Positions 11,870 to 25,745 of a DNA stretch of 64,000 nucleotides are shown piece after piece. The stretch is from Cannabis sativa (Eukaryota > Streptophyta > Magnoliopsida > Rosales > Cannabaceae): assembly GCF_029168945.1 (NCBI RefSeq), contig NC_083603.1:33329396-33393395 (forward strand). Reading direction: 5' to 3'. The notes under the pieces were generated by a model that worked only from the letters and a program-made list of their open reading frames with translations, had not been told where the DNA came from and made no database searches. Each line of letters begins with the position of its first letter. Positions within the stretch are counted from its first letter, which is position 1. The translations under genes and the position numbers were made by a program.

Positions 11870-13910
11870 CACAAATTAATCAAATCATTTAGTAGGAAAC
11901 ATCATACTGAAAACATAATACTTACTCACTAAACATCATTTATATTAACACATTATTAGTAAACTAAAAATAAAAATTCCTAACAAACAAGATTGAAATA
12001 AAAAATTTACAAGTTGCTAGAAAAATCCTAAGCACACTTAGTAATTAAATATTAAAACACATGTTCATTTAAGAATCCTAAAAAAAATTGGCCATAGTTT
12101 CTCCTATTTCTACAACATTTCCCAATTTAATAACTGTCTAACAATGCACGCAAGTAAATGAGATAACAAGAAAAAATAATCAAAATAGCATTTAACAATA
12201 TAATAATTGTCACCCATCCGACCGCAGTACATTTATATCGCATAATCTACTTCACTATGGATGAATATCTAACATATTCAAACTCCTCTAATAGCTTTAT
12301 AATTAGTAAAATAAGGTGTAAATATCAGCGAACAGAACCAACCTCGTCTTAGCTCCTCGAAAGCTTTTCAGAAACTTCACCTTTCTCTCATCATCTGTTG
12401 TAATTAAATTAAATTAAATTAATCTACTAATAAATATATATATATTTATAATAAGCTAATTGTAATTTTATTAATTTTATTTTATTAGTTTCTGCTGCAT
12501 CACATTCAAAATGACTTTTTCAAGGACTATTGATTACTAACTATTACATAAACCAATGTTAGCTAAGTAAATAAATTGTTGTTAACAAAACAATGAGTGC
12601 CATAAGAAAAATAAATGTTAATTTTTGATAGTTAGACTTGATCACTAAAATTATTTCTAAAACCTATATTACCACTTTTGTAAATAAAAATGATTTAATA
12701 ATAATGTTAATTACATCTGTAATTTATTATACAAAATAATAATCATCATCATCATCAACACCATTACAACACAAATAATTATACAAAATAGCCTTGATAA
12801 ATTAATAGCCTCGATCAAATTATAATTTTGTCAAGTTGTCAAGTCATAAAGTTCTTAATTTATAATGGTTTTACTGTAACAAACACTAACATATACAAAA
12901 CAATATATTGATGGCATATACAAGTTGTCAAGTCAAGTTGACTCTGTTTCTATAAACTCTCCTGCTCTAAGTCCCAATACTGATGGCATTCACATTGAAG
13001 ACTCTAAAAATGTTTCAGTCCTCCACTCTGTTATCAAAGATGCTAGTTTTGAAGTCCAAAATTTATTTGCAAAACATAGATAGATAGAAGAAAAAGAATA
13101 ATTTAGCTCAATATAACTTACTATTAGCAGCACCAAACACATAATAATCTCTTATTTTGATACAACATCTTCCTCCATACACAATCAAAAGATAAAGATC
13201 ACTCATTTTTATGGTTTCACCCAATTAATCACAGTAATAAAATTAAAAAGGACTGCTAAAGTTGACTATTCAGTATTCACTAATGCAATAAGAAATTTCT
13301 AAGGAACCCCAACAACAACAGAACAGACTTTTCTCAAGTGCATACTTTGCAAATTATAATGTTAGTGTTCATATCAGTTTATTGTCAAAAGTAAAAAATC
13401 TATCAGAGATAAAGTAGTAGTAATCACATTATAGTAGAGTCTCTACTCTCTAGACAAAAAAAAAAAAAATAAACAGCAAGGCAACACATAAATTAATTCT
13501 TCTATTATCATATGATATAATTATTAAGAGCCATAAAACACAAAAGAGAAAGTAAGTAAACCTTTACTAATAAACAACTCAAGAATTTGAAGGCCCTGAG
13601 ATATGTCAATACCTTAAAACAATTCAGTAACTTCTCTCCAAGCTTCCCAACTGGTGAAATGTTTTATGTTGGAATGAGAATAGTCTTTAGTATGGGGTTA
13701 AGAGTAGGAGAAAATGTGTTGTTAATGGAGTTTTGAAACAAATGAAAAAGAAAGAAAATAGAAACAGCAGGCCCAATATATGAAAAGAAACAGCAACAAC
13801 AACAACAGATAAAATAAAGTAAGAAAATAGAAAGAAATAAAAAGAAAGAGCAAACCTGGGAATAAAGACCAAACGGGAGGCGTTATCTTCTACGGCGCCG
13901 CCAATGTCGG
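11870..13910. other. CACTA interior without recognised coding sequence
   Basis: The stretch is AT-rich and shows only short ORFs. Near 13850-13915 the minus strand has a GC-richer segment ending in a splice-donor-like CCCAG/GTTTGC, possibly the first exon of the CACTA gene, but no domain can be recognised. Confidence 0.5.
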
Positions 13911-14035
13911 TTTGGGCGAGGGTTAATTTCTGGGTTTGGGCGAGGATTTAGACGAGAGGGTTTGGGCGAGAGGGTTTGCGTGAGGGTTTGGGCGAGGGTT
14001 TCTGGGTTTGGGCGAGAGGGTTTCTGGGTTGGGAC
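13911..14035. repeat. Minisatellite TTTGGGCGAG(GG)
   Basis: Five exact TTTGGGCGAG copies (starting 13911, 13934, 13961, 13987 and 14007) plus degenerate copies alternate with TTTCTGGG. The block is GC-rich and lies close to the right CACTA end. Confidence 0.8.
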
Positions 14036-15941
14036 TTGGGGGTTGTACGTCGAGCTAGCTGTTATGTCGATCGATAGGTTGACGTTTGGGATTTTAGGGA
14101 TGACTTTTTATCCCGGTTATTTAGTTAAAACCGGGATAAAAGGGTTTCACACTAAACCCTTTTATCCCGGTTTTTAACTAATAACTGGGATAAAAGGTTT
14201 CCCTAAAAAAATTTATCCCCTGTTTGGCAAACTCATAAAAATCAAATCTTGAAATTATTTTTTTGCCTTTAATATTTTTTTTTTAACTTTCTACCAAACA
14301 GAGCCCTTGTCTAAAAAAATATTTGTTGCATATTTGAGGAGCCAAATCTAAAAGTGGGATAAAAAGTCTCAATATATCTTTTATCCCATTTTTTTATTTT
14401 TGTTAACTAAAAAAGTGGGATAAAAGGTCCCCTTTCTTGTAGTGTTTCTAGACGGGTATGAGTTTCACTTATGTTTAGAGTAATTATTTAACATAAATGC
14501 TTGTAATAAATGCTAAATCGTTTTACTCTATATTTTTTTGAACCTTAAACAGCATCTTGAAGTGGTGAAAGGGCTACTTCCACAGACAGAAGAGGAGGCA
14601 TATGTGAGGACCATCTCTTACGATGGTGTGGAAAACCTGGTTGATGATGGTGTGGATGACACAAAGGCTGAGGCAGATACTCAGGTACCACAGACTCAGG
14701 TTCCAATTTTTAGAATTTTTTTTTATGATTGTATAACTTGATTGTTTTTTTTCTTTTTGTTCTGTTATATTTTTTACATTGTGGTATTACCGTATGCTCA
14801 CCGTATTTTTTTGGTATATATTTTTTTAGGCCACTGGTTCAGACCCTTAGCCGAGTGTTCCATCTTCATCAAGGCTTGGTGGTGCCGAGTACAGTGAATT
14901 AGTGGGGAGGTTGGACAGGATCGAGGCTGACCAGAAGGGTATGTATGCTTTGTTGGAAATATTTTACCAGGATCTAGATTTACTAACAAGTATGTTTCAT
15001 TAACACCCTAATATGAATTCTAAAACAATGAAATAAACACATAAGAGTTTAAGAAAACCTTACATTGGGTGCAGCAGAATATAATGACTCATTCCGTTTA
15101 GATATCTAGCCCTTGATTCCTTTCTGTAGCAGAGCATTATCAATATCTAAACCTGGATCTCTTTCTCTCCTTCCTTTGACGCTGATTCTCCTTCTTGTTG
15201 GTTGATTTTCCACAGTCTTACACACTATGATTGAGATACCACTTGATGTGTGTGGGCACTCACTCATTCACTCAAGGAATTCAAAATTTAGAGAAGAAAA
15301 GAAGAGAGAAGTGGTTCGGCCTATAGAGAAAAGAATAGGAGGCTCAGTTTTCATCTGACAGAATTAAGTCTGAATGAGAGCCATCACTATCTATTTATAG
15401 GTAACCACCTAGGTTTAGGTTAGAATTATTTGCCATTAAAATAATGAAAAAATAAATGATAAAAGCCTATAAGTGTGGCCGGCCATGGGCCTTGGATAAT
15501 GGGCCTCATGTTGGGTTTTATGCCCTAAATAAAACTCATTTCAATATAATCAGATTTACTTATTAATATAGATCAGAAATAACATTTAATGTTGCATGGT
15601 TCACATGATTTATTTCATGATTATATGTACATAATGTATAAATTTATCTGAAACCCTTTTCACATACTTGATCCTGTTTATTGTGTCGTCAAAACATTGG
15701 AAAGTAAACATGACTATGTGAATAAAGTTTCCTAGATTTATCAGACATAGGGTTTTACTGATATGATAATCTACAACAAAGTTTACTTGCATTTGGAGAA
15801 GTGCTATGTTCTTTCCAGAGCATTGGTTAAAGTAAAGCTCAGGTTGGATGCATGGAGTATGCATCGGAAGGGACCGATATTGAACTTTGACTTAGATTTA
15901 TTAAACTTACCGTAATATCTATTCAAGTCAATATCGCCTAG

Positions 15942-18900
15942 ATTAAGTTGTAAATAGATTAAGTTGTAAATTAATTATTTATTTTAATTAATTCTTGGAT
16001 CAACTTAAATCAATGATTTTTTTCATTTATTGATTAATTTAAAATAAATTGAATTAAAGTATATTATTAGAAATTGAATTAATTAGTCAAAGGAAAATCT
16101 AGATAGATGATATTTTTGCTTGAAGTATTTTTCTAGTGTATTTAATTAAATAGAAAATTAATATTTAAGTTGATTTTCATCATTATACTTAAATATTTGA
16201 AAATTTTCTTATATATTTAATTAAATAGGAAAATTATATTTTTTGTTGTAAATTAATTTTGTGCAAACATTAAATTAGAATAATTTTTCCACGATTAACT
16301 TTTTATTTTAACATGTATTTTCGAAAATTGTATCCTTGAATACTTTAATTTTTTGAAATGTAATGTATATTTATAGAAAATTAAATTTGAGTTGTAAATT
16401 AATTTAAATTAATTTTGTAACAACTTAAATTGAATATTTTTCTAAATATTTATTGGAAATTATTACTAAGATGGAAATAATTCATGTTATTTTCATATCC
16501 ATCTAAGTAAAATTTATAAATATTAAATTAAAATTTATATTTAGAATTTTTCATTCTAAATTGGAAATTTTAATAAATATATATTTAAAATAAATAGATT
16601 AAATAATGAGATTCAAAGAAAATACAGCTCTCTTTAAATAATGAGCTTTATTATTAAGATATTCGATCTCCATTGTGGGTTTTACACCGCGTTTATTTTA
16701 GTGAGTAATCCTCCCTAATGGAGGAACGTTCATTAGCAATTTCACACCGTTTAATCTCGAATGATAAGTAGTTTGTAAGTGTTTTGTATGGTATGGATCA
16801 CCCTAATGGTGGCGACCATACTTGACTTGCAAATTATGAAACAATGGTGGAAGCTCATAAGATAGAATTGCCTTGACTCTCGCCTAAACGGGACAACACT
16901 GAATTCCAATCTTGATCGAATAAAAGGTTGCTAGAATGTTTAACATTTTAGACGAGCTGACAACTCTATTCAATGAATGGTAGCTTTGACTCTCGCCTAA
17001 ACGGGACACTGATATCAGTTTGTTGAAAACCTTGGAAATTATTTAGGATTGTATGTTTTAGTATTTTCACTTGTCATTCCTACTTGCTATATGCTTATAA
17101 TTTCTGAATTGTGTATGAATTTATATTGAACAATGTTATTTTCTGTTATTAAATTGTAGTTTAATTTCGAATCTTCATTGTTGGTCTAACTTGGCTTGTT
17201 TATCTAATGAGATAAATCCCTAGTGGATTTTCACCATTAGACATACATAATAATGTTAGATCTCGAAAGATAAATATTGTATATGCGACATCTAGCTGTT
17301 CATCAATTGATGACACCTTAGACTAGTATTTTTACGATATGAAACAAGAAGATTGTATAAATAAGATTACTTTGACTTTCGCTAATCGAAGCATCGTTGG
17401 ATTCTTATTTATAAACGAAATTATCCTAATTCCTCTTAGCTTATTCATTTCGAATTAGCTCAATAACATATCATTGGATGAATGATCTATAAATCATTTC
17501 ATGTCATTCTATATTTTCTCTTAAGAAATTAAATGACGCATATGATTATAATCCCGAAATTCTATTCCCAGTTGATATAAATCCTCAATCTTAGAAATCT
17601 CCTACTTGTATGGGCAAATCTGACTTAGAGTTAAATTAGTAGTGGTGGTCCAAGATAGAATTACTCATTATATTTGGTTGAATTTAAGTCTTTGACTTTA
17701 ATTTTAGAATCCAAACAGAAATTTTCTTATATTTCTATTTCCAGGAAGCAATACAGTTACACTTTCAAGTGTTTAATATCCATCTTCTATTAATGGATTC
17801 AAACTGTATGGAATATGAGTTAGGTATTCTGTGACCAGGATTCACTTGCACTATTCTAAGAATTCTTTGATGTAACTAAACCTAAGTCATCAAAAGACAC
17901 TACCACATTTTTTTTAATCTATGGCATTTGTATCTTGTTCATAGTTGATTTGACAAGATCAATCTCTGCAAAGAGTTAATATGCCTATCTCTACTGAAAG
18001 TAGTTCATCTCATTCGCAGATGGATGTACATTCAGGGGTGGATATGAGTTTTTCGTTGTATTCTTAAAACGATAACTCTATATTATACCTTTTAGCAAGA
18101 AATTTGAAATGTTTGAAAAATTTCATTAATTTCTAGCAATGGTTAAAACCATTAAGGTAAGTGGTTAAAGATCTTGCGAACTGATAGGGGTGGAGAAATA
18201 GTTAGTAGATATGCAGTTCAAAGATCATTAATTTGATTTTTGAATTATATCCAAACTTACCTCCCCAGAAATTTCGAGTTGCATGTTGATGATTAGTTAC
18301 TAGTCGTTGCCTAATTCCTTCTATGGTAATACAATTTCAGAATGATGTAATGGTTGTATACTTAATGTAAATCATTACTAGATTCATGGATGACCTAATC
18401 AAAATCTTAAGAAAAGCTAGAACTGTTAACCATGGTTTGTTAGCTATTCTAAGTGATTAGGGGTGGACCATCCCATTGTCAATAGATAAGAAAGTGTTTG
18501 TTCAAACAAATACTACTTTTCTAAGATAATGACTAAGTCTGAAAACAAGTAGCGAATAAAGGAGATATTTTTCTTGATTCCAAAAGTGTTATATCATCTT
18601 ATATAACATATGATGATCCCACTGCCTCTGTTGTCTTGTCACAACCGAAGAGATCAATACCATTTAGTTTTCTTCGACATAATTCACGGTACCTTGTCGT
18701 AGTAGGAGAGTTTCTAGGAACTCACCTTCTTATAACTTAGGAGACACTAGTGATTAAAATCCATTATGAGTTTAAACAAGTAATGGACTATCAAGATAAG
18801 AAACTAAGAAGAAAAGCCAATAGAACTATGGTTTAATCCATTCACATGGAATAACCTAAAAATTTCTATTACAAGGACATAAAAGGAAATTTTAGTTAAT

Positions 18901-19835
18901 AAGTCTATTCTATGGACTTAACAAACTTCCTGTTCCTAGTATTATAGATTTGAGTTTATCTAAACCTATGGCTTGTGGTATACCTAGTAATTACTTACTC
19001 TAATGCAAGCAACTTACTTTAGTAAGATGCTGAAGCATTTTCTTTCTAATGGCAATCTATAGAAGCTTCACAACTTCTTAGACATAGATTTTATTTATCT
19101 AAGGAAAAGTCTCAACTATTCCAGAAAAGATAAAGCCATGAAAGAATTTCTTAAATCAACAGTGAGAGGTCTTAGATATGCTTTTGTATGCCTTAGACAA
19201 GACACCTGCTGTTGAGTAGGAGTAATGAGTAGGTATCAGATTAATCCAGGAGAAGAACATTGGAAGACAATCAAGTAAATCTTAAGATTAAGAAGAGGAA
19301 CTATATGTTAGTCTATAAGGGTGTGTTTTAAAACTCTTAGACTACACCACATCAGATTTCGAAATTTACCTCTGTGCTAGAAAATCTTTCTGATAAGATG
19401 GTGGTTACTCTGGGGGTGGAATAGTGATTTTGGAGAAGTGTAAAAACCTATCTGAAGTCTCTAGGTCTACCAGAAAGGGACTGAATGTTAAAGTTGCAGG
19501 AAAGGTACTTATTCAGTCTAAGGAAAGTTCTATACGTTTTTGGCACCATTCTAAATTGCCTTAAACTACTAGTGTTATTTCCTGATTAACCAAAAGTAGT
19601 TGCCAAAGGTATAGAATCCAGTATCCCAAGAGAGTAGACATATAGAGAGGAATTTCACATTATCAATGATTTTGTGATTAAAGGAAGAGTGATGGTGGAG
19701 AAAAAAGGTTGTCTTTAATTCAACCTTTCAGATCCTATTACGAGGAGTTTACTACTACTACACTTGATTTGTATATCGAGGTGTTGAGATTATTTGAAAC
19801 GCACTTTTTGTTTTATATTAGTGCAAGTGGGAGTT
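15942..19835 (+). pseudogene. Decayed copia pol interior of family B
   Basis: No long ORF survives. Around 19230-19340 the plus strand still shows SRYQINPGEEHWKTIK and YMLVYKGV in broken frames, matching the end of copia reverse transcriptase. The interior aligns with the reverse complement of 27613-31490; for example, both contain TGACTCTCGCCTAAACGGGA-like segments. The first 800 bases are very AT-rich. Confidence 0.65.
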
Positions 19836-21726
19836 TGTTGGGTTTTATGCCCTAAATAAAACTCATTTCAATATAATCAGATTTACTTATTAATATAGAT
19901 CAGAAATAACATTTAATGTTGCATGGTTCACATGATTTATTTCATGATTATAAAATGTATAAATTCATCTGAAACCCTTTTCACATACTTGATCCTGTTT
20001 ATTGTGACGTCAACACATTGGAAAGTAAACATGACTATGTGAATAAAGTTTACTAGATTTATCAGACATAGGGTTTTACTGATATGATAATCTACAACAG
20101 AGTTTACTTGCATTTGGAGAAATGCTATGTTCTTTCCAGAGCATTGGTTAAAGTAAAGCTCAGGTTGGATGCATGGAGTATGCATCGGAAGGGACCGATA
20201 TTGAACTTTGACTTAGATTTATTAAACTTACCGTAATATCTATTCAAGTCAATATCGCCTAGTTGATCCTAGATCAAATGATCTTAATCCTGATATGATT
20301 AGGCTCAATCTCGAGAGGCTATTCGTGTTCTTTAATTTGTTAGTTAAGCCTACTTTTAGGTCAGAGTGATACGTACATTTTGGGAACATGGTAGTGCAAT
20401 TGAGTAGGAGCGCTAGCATAAACATGGAATCTATAGCTTCTATCTGGCGAATAGTAAGCAAAGGGTTATCTCCTTCAAGCTTGAACAAACGAACATAAAT
20501 GGTGGAGTACTCATTTCACATAAGCTGAAATATCATTTATACGGGGTCAAGTGTTTTAAGGATAAAATACATAGTAGGGTGTTACGGTAATCTAATCCCT
20601 TTACAGTGTAGATCATTCATATAGAGGATCATTGATCACATTAGAATTATAAGAATGGATAATGAATGAGGCGTCTATATGGTGGAACATATATAGCATT
20701 CTATTATACTGAGAGTGCAATTCTAAGTTCTATGCGTGGATTCAACGAAGAATTAATAAGTTAGTGAATTTTAGTAATAAATTCTTGATCTACTTATTGG
20801 AAGCTCGGTTATATAGACCCATGGTCCCCGCACTAGTTGAGATAATATTGCTTGTAAGACTCATGTAATTGGTTTTGATTAATCAATTATAATTCTCAAA
20901 TTAGACTATGTCTATTTGTGAATTTTTCACTAAGTAAGGGCGAAATTGTAAGGAAAGAGTTTTAGGGGCATATTTGTTAATTATGATACTTTGTATGGTT
21001 CAATTAATAAACATGATAAATGACAATATTATTTAATAATTATTTATAGTTATTAAATAGTTAGAATTGGCATTTAAATGGTTGAATTAGAAAATTGGCG
21101 TTTTTGAGAAAATCAGATGCAGAAAAGGTAAAACTGCAAAATTGCAAAAAGTGAGGCCCAATTCCACTAGTATAGGGCCAGCCACTTTTGTAGGAAATTT
21201 AAACTGATATTTTCATTATTTTAATGCCAAATAATTCAAACCTAACCCTAGTGGAATGCTATAAATAGATAGTGAAGGCTTCAGGAAAATAACACTTAAA
21301 TTTTCTATTTTTCCTTCAGAGAAAAACCTGAGCCTTCTCTCTCCCTATCTTTGGCCGAACCCACTCTCTCTCTCTTCCTCATTGAGATTTCGAAATTCTT
21401 AGTGTATGAGTAGTGCCCACACACAGCAAGTGATACCTCAACCATAGTGAGGAAGATCGTGAAGAAAGACTTTCAGCAAGAAGGAGTTTCACCATCAAAG
21501 ATTCAGAGAAAGAGATCCAGGTTCAGATATTGATAATGCTCTGCTACAGAAAGGAATCAAGGGCTAGATATCTGAACGGAAGGAGTCATATTATTCCGCT
21601 GCACCCAATGTAAGGTTTCTTAAACTTTATATGTGTTTATTTCATCGTTTTAGAAAGTTCATATTTAGGGTGTTAATAAACATACTTGTGAGTAGATCTA
21701 AGATCCTGGTAAAATAATTTCCAACG
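19836..21726 (+). repeat. 3' LTR of nested copia family B element
   Basis: This full-length LTR of about 1.89 kb has a TATA box, TATAAATAG (21260-21268), followed by a plausible leader. The end reads TTTCCAAC plus G where CCAACA is expected. It is nearly identical to 15509-15941 over their shared 430 bases. Confidence 0.8.
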
Positions 21727-24700
21727 GTTCCACGATATAGATACGTCATTAGTTATCCATTGTTATAATCCTAATTTGATCAATGACCCTCTAATAGATT
21801 ATCTACATTGAATAGGCACTAAGTTACCGTTACACCTTCAATGTATTTTATCCTTAAAACACTTAGCTCCGTATAAATGATATTTCAGCGAAGTGAAATG
21901 AGATCTCCACCATTTATCTCTGTTTAGCCAAGCTCGAACGATATCATCGTTTCACTTCTAAATTCCTATAGAAGTTATAGATTCCATATTTATGTTAGCA
22001 CTCCCACTCAATTATACTACCATGTTCCCAAAATGTACGTATCACCCTGACCCAAAAGTAGGCTTAACTAACAAATCAAAGAACATGTATAATACTCTTG
22101 AGATTGAACCTAAACATATCAGGATTAAGATCATTTGATCTAGGATCAACAAGTGATATTGAATTGAATAGATATTACGGTAAATTTTAACATATCTAAT
22201 CAAAGTTCAATATCGGTCCCTTCCGATGTATACTCCATACATCCGATGCTGGTAAACTTTGCCAATGCCCTGGAAAGGACATAACACTTATCCAAGGTGT
22301 AAGAATACCTATCGCTGATTATCATGTCAGCCTAAATCCAGTGAATTGACAAATCAGGGAATAAACTTTCGAACATATAATTAAGATTATATTCCACTAT
22401 GTTGACAACACTATAATCATTAACAAATTGATATGTTCTGGACTTAAATAGAATTCATACATTATGTAAATAATCATGAAATAAATCATGTGAACCATGC
22501 AACATTAAATGTTATTTCTGATCTATATTAATAAGTAAATCTGATTATATTGAAATGAGTTTTATTTAGGGCATAAAACCCAACACGCTTGTCATGCCGA
22601 GTTGAAGATGTCGTATGAGATTAGCCATGTAGAGCTGAAGGCTGGTCAGAACCTAATTACGGAGCAGCTCAGAAATATATTGAGAATGTTACATCGTACG
22701 GCAACGACAGCTTCAGCACCGAAGGCCCCAACAGATGCATCTACCCCACTACCACCTGCATCACCCCCACTACAAGATGAGGAGGTCTTTCCTAAAGGGT
22801 ATGATCCTTATGAGGGAACTCCAGCTACTCCTATCGGTGCAGGTGTTATTTGTATAGATGACAGCGAGTCCCAGGGTGAAATTTTGGCGATAGAGGCACA
22901 ACCTGCAGGGGTTAAGTGTGGGAAGAGGAAGAGAAATCCCCCTGTATGGTTTCATGACTACACGGAGATGAAGAAGAAACAGAGGCCTTCTTTGACATTT
23001 GATCCCCTGGTGCCACTGGATGAGCGATTGTTGGATACTTTTTGATAGTGGTGTTCTGGACTCATTCTCAACCACCGGCTTCGGGATTTGAAAAGTGGTG
23101 ATTACGGTCCATCGTTCTTTTGGAAGTTGTTGGCACTACAGGAATGGCTTACAGATGACGTAAGTAAACTAAGTTATAATTTTACTATACTTTATAAGTC
23201 AACTAATCTACAATTAATATATTTTGTTGTCTAACTTCTTTCTCTAACCTTTATATGCAGCATATAGATGCAGCAGTCCATATGCTGAGGAGGCGACGCT
23301 TCGACTATCCATTGACATTTCCGCAGAAGGGTATCATTCTCTCTACATTTGTTACGAGCATGATCAGCAGTGCATGGACAAATCACAAGGGTCCCAAGAG
23401 AAACTTTGTTTGGGAGGATTATATCCTGGAGTACTGCAGAGGTGTTCATCAGGTATTGTTTTAGTAAGATTTTAAATGTTGAACTATGATTACAAGTTTA
23501 TTATGGTTTGTTAATTGTTTAGCTTTTCTCCATAATTACAGGCCCAATTCTTTGCGAGATGTGGGGTAATGAGTTCATTTACTTCATTTTACATCTTCCC
23601 GACCATAGGCACTGGGTGACTGTTGAAGTTGACATAGAGCTGTGGAAAATTAACGTGTACGACTGTGATTCAAGCATTTATCATTAGACCGCCATGGCAC
23701 CCATCTTGAAGACTTGGGAAGAACTGTTGCCCTCACTAATCCATGCAACCGGGGATTTTCCACATAATAACCAGATCTTGGGATTAACTACGAAGGAGAT
23801 CAACGTGCTTCCGAATATGCATGCGAGTCGAGCCACTCACGACTTAGTTCCGAAGGCAACAATAAGGTACATAGCGATAAAAAAGTACTATAGTATTAAA
23901 ACATATTTTACATTGTACTAACTTTATATTTTATGTTGCATTTAGTGGTGATTGTGGTGTTTATTGCTTGAGTATGTGGAGCATCTCATGATGCGACGTG
24001 GATTAGCAGATGTCACGTAGGGCCGGATGAAGATGTTTCGTGAACGGTGGTGCGTTGATTTGTTTTTCCAGAATGTCAGTTGAATATATGTGTAATGATG
24101 GATACATTGTATATTTTGTGTAATTAAAAATACAGTTACATGCATGAAGGCAAGTGAGTTTCAATAACGTAAACACGCCGCAGGTGCATGTTCTTTCAAC
24201 TAGGTTCACATCACCACCTCTTTCACCGTTAGGTCCCCTACCAACGTTATACAAATTGGCTCCATTTCATTGGACGCGCCTGTACCTTGCTTTTTCATGA
24301 ATTTTCGCCAAGTTTTTTCAAAGAGCGTGGCCAAAGGGGTTGTACATTTGTCTGCATTTTCGAGGCGATCAGCGAACCAAGAGTACAGTGTGAACCTGAT
24401 AAATTCAACCAAAATAGTTATTGGATATTTTTTGAACTCTTCTGTAACACTGTTGAAGCTTTCGGCAACGTTGTTGGTCATGGTGTTGTATCTATTGCCC
24501 AAACAATAAGGGTGAGCCCACTTCTCAAACCCTATACTCTCCACATATGCAGCAATGGCCAGATTCATCTTTCTAAGCTTCTCAAACTCTATTACATTCA
24601 GTTTTCGACCATGAGTAAGCAACACTATATATTTGGTTGTGAAAAGCATCAGTCTTGAACTTGGAGTTCACGTTCATAACAATGTGGTGATAGCATGCAC

Positions 24701-25745
24701 AGGGGACTGCTTCGGGGAAAACGAGTTCAACAACATGATCAATGCTTTGATGCCTATCTGACACAAACACTAAGTTCTCAACCACGCCAATTGCTACCCT
24801 CAACTTCTGTAAGAAATACGTCCAAGAGTCGTTATTCTCACTGTCAACGATACCATAAGCAACTGGCAACAATTGGTTGTTCGCATCGTATGCCACAGCA
24901 ACTAACATTATACCGCCATACTTCGTCTTCAAGAAGGTGCCATCGATACTCAAAACAGGACGACACAAAGTAAATCCCCTTCTACATGCACCGAGTGATA
25001 TAAAACAGTACTTAAACTGCTCATCCTCTAAATACAAGTCAGTAATGGTACCTGGATTCTTCTACTCCAGCATGTACAAGTATCTAGGAAGCTTCATGTA
25101 TGAAAACTCAGGCATACCCCTAGTATACGTAAGTCCCATCTCCCTGCACCTCCACGCCTTCACATAACTCATTTGGATACCATAGTTGTCAAACATGTCC
25201 CTCTGTATGTCTTTAGCCTTGTACTTAGTTCCATCTTGGGTGTACTTCCCCTTAGTAAGGTGGCCAACCACCCATGGTGCTACTTGACGGTGATCTGAAC
25301 GTCTCACATTCAGGTTACATGTGTGTTCATTGTGAAATACAGTGACCTCGAAGTTGTCAGAATGCATCTTCTTTCTCCCCCTCAATCTCCATTTACAATC
25401 TGGAGCCTTGCATGTAACGTACAACATATCAGGGGATGACTTCTTCACCATCCACTCAAAATTGTTATTAAGTGCAAACCTACCCACTACTTGTCTCAGT
25501 TCTTCCTTGTTTTCATAAAAATTACCAAGCTCTATCATCCCTGCTTCCTTACTTTGTAAACAAGTAGTTAGCTCATGATTTTCCATTATATCTTCTTTTG
25601 TCCACATAGGAGCTTTGAACTTGGTACAAACTTCAAAAGAGGAGAACGTTGAGAAGGTTGCATGACGAGAAGGAGCATGTTCTTCGGTTCTGCCTCGTCG
25701 ACTACTGCTAGTTCTAGGTGTAGTGCGATATTCATTACAGGGTTG

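Larger units (their letters stand above)
10151..14444 (-). mobile_element. CACTA (En/Spm) element, deletion derivative
   Basis: It starts CACTACTACAAGGAAAGG and ends CCTTTCTTGTAGTG, which are CACTA-type inverted termini. A 3-bp duplication, TTT (10148-10150, 14445-14447), flanks it. Subterminal repeats TTTTATCCCGGTTTTT and AGTGGGATAAAAGG occur in both orientations at 10170-10380 and 14100-14420. The interior has a broken En/Spm-type gene but no TNP2-type transposase that I can see, so it is non-autonomous. It sits in exon sequence of the MULE Ulp1 gene. Confidence 0.88.
15509..21726 (+). mobile_element. Copia family B element with truncated 5' LTR, nested
   Basis: The 5' LTR fragment (15509-15941) and the complete 3' LTR (19836-21726) both begin TGTTGGGTTTTATGCCC. 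A polypurine tract, AAGTGGGAG (19825-19833), precedes the 3' LTR, fixing the orientation as plus. The 5' LTR stops matching after ATATCGCCTAG, and no tRNA-Met primer site follows, so a deletion removed the rest. The flanks (CCTCA versus GTTCC) do not match, suggesting a deletion or recombination at one edge. Confidence 0.8.
14951..22585 (-). mobile_element. LTR of copia family B, split by a nested copy
   Basis: The outer pieces 14951-15508 (from TGTTGGAAAT) and 21727-22585 (to ACCCAACA) align with the start and end of the full LTR at 25746-27612. Together they are one LTR missing roughly 460 bp of its middle. Flanking bases TGCTT (14946-14950) and CGCTT (22586-22590) fit a 5-bp duplication with one change. 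The surrounding Ulp1 exon reads across the insertion. A second family B copy in opposite orientation occupies the middle. Confidence 0.75.
9296..24020 (+). pseudogene. MULE-borne DUF1985 + Ulp1-type (C48) cysteine protease gene, disrupted
   Basis: Exon 1 (9296-9868 and onward in a shifted frame to about 10150) encodes a DUF1985 domain, including the segments FGVVEFALITGLDF and GKQSFSRLMHLLQKDM. Later exons follow at about 14558-14695, 14829-14950 plus 22591-23045, 23261-23454, 23540-23870 and 23946-24020. The C-terminal part is a C48 (Ulp1/SENP) peptidase domain with a recognisable triad: His in DHRHWVTVEV, Asp in INVYDCD and Cys in GDCGVYC. The family removes SUMO-like tags; the role of transposon copies is unknown. 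Lesions are a frameshift near 9870, TAG at 10081, insertions of a CACTA (10151) and an LTR (14951), a TAG near 14851 and frameshifts near 23045 and 23975. The 3' end overlaps the convergent transposase gene by about 18 bp. Confidence 0.75.

Noticed and set aside
15610..20185. Two similar ORFs of 84 and 82 residues (15610-15864 and 19937-20185, minus)
   Set aside because: They are similar only because both lie in the duplicated LTR of family B. Their difference in length comes from small indels, not selection.
24695..25167. Plus-strand ORFs of 92 and 96 residues
   Set aside because: They are antisense shadows of the MULE transposase domain.
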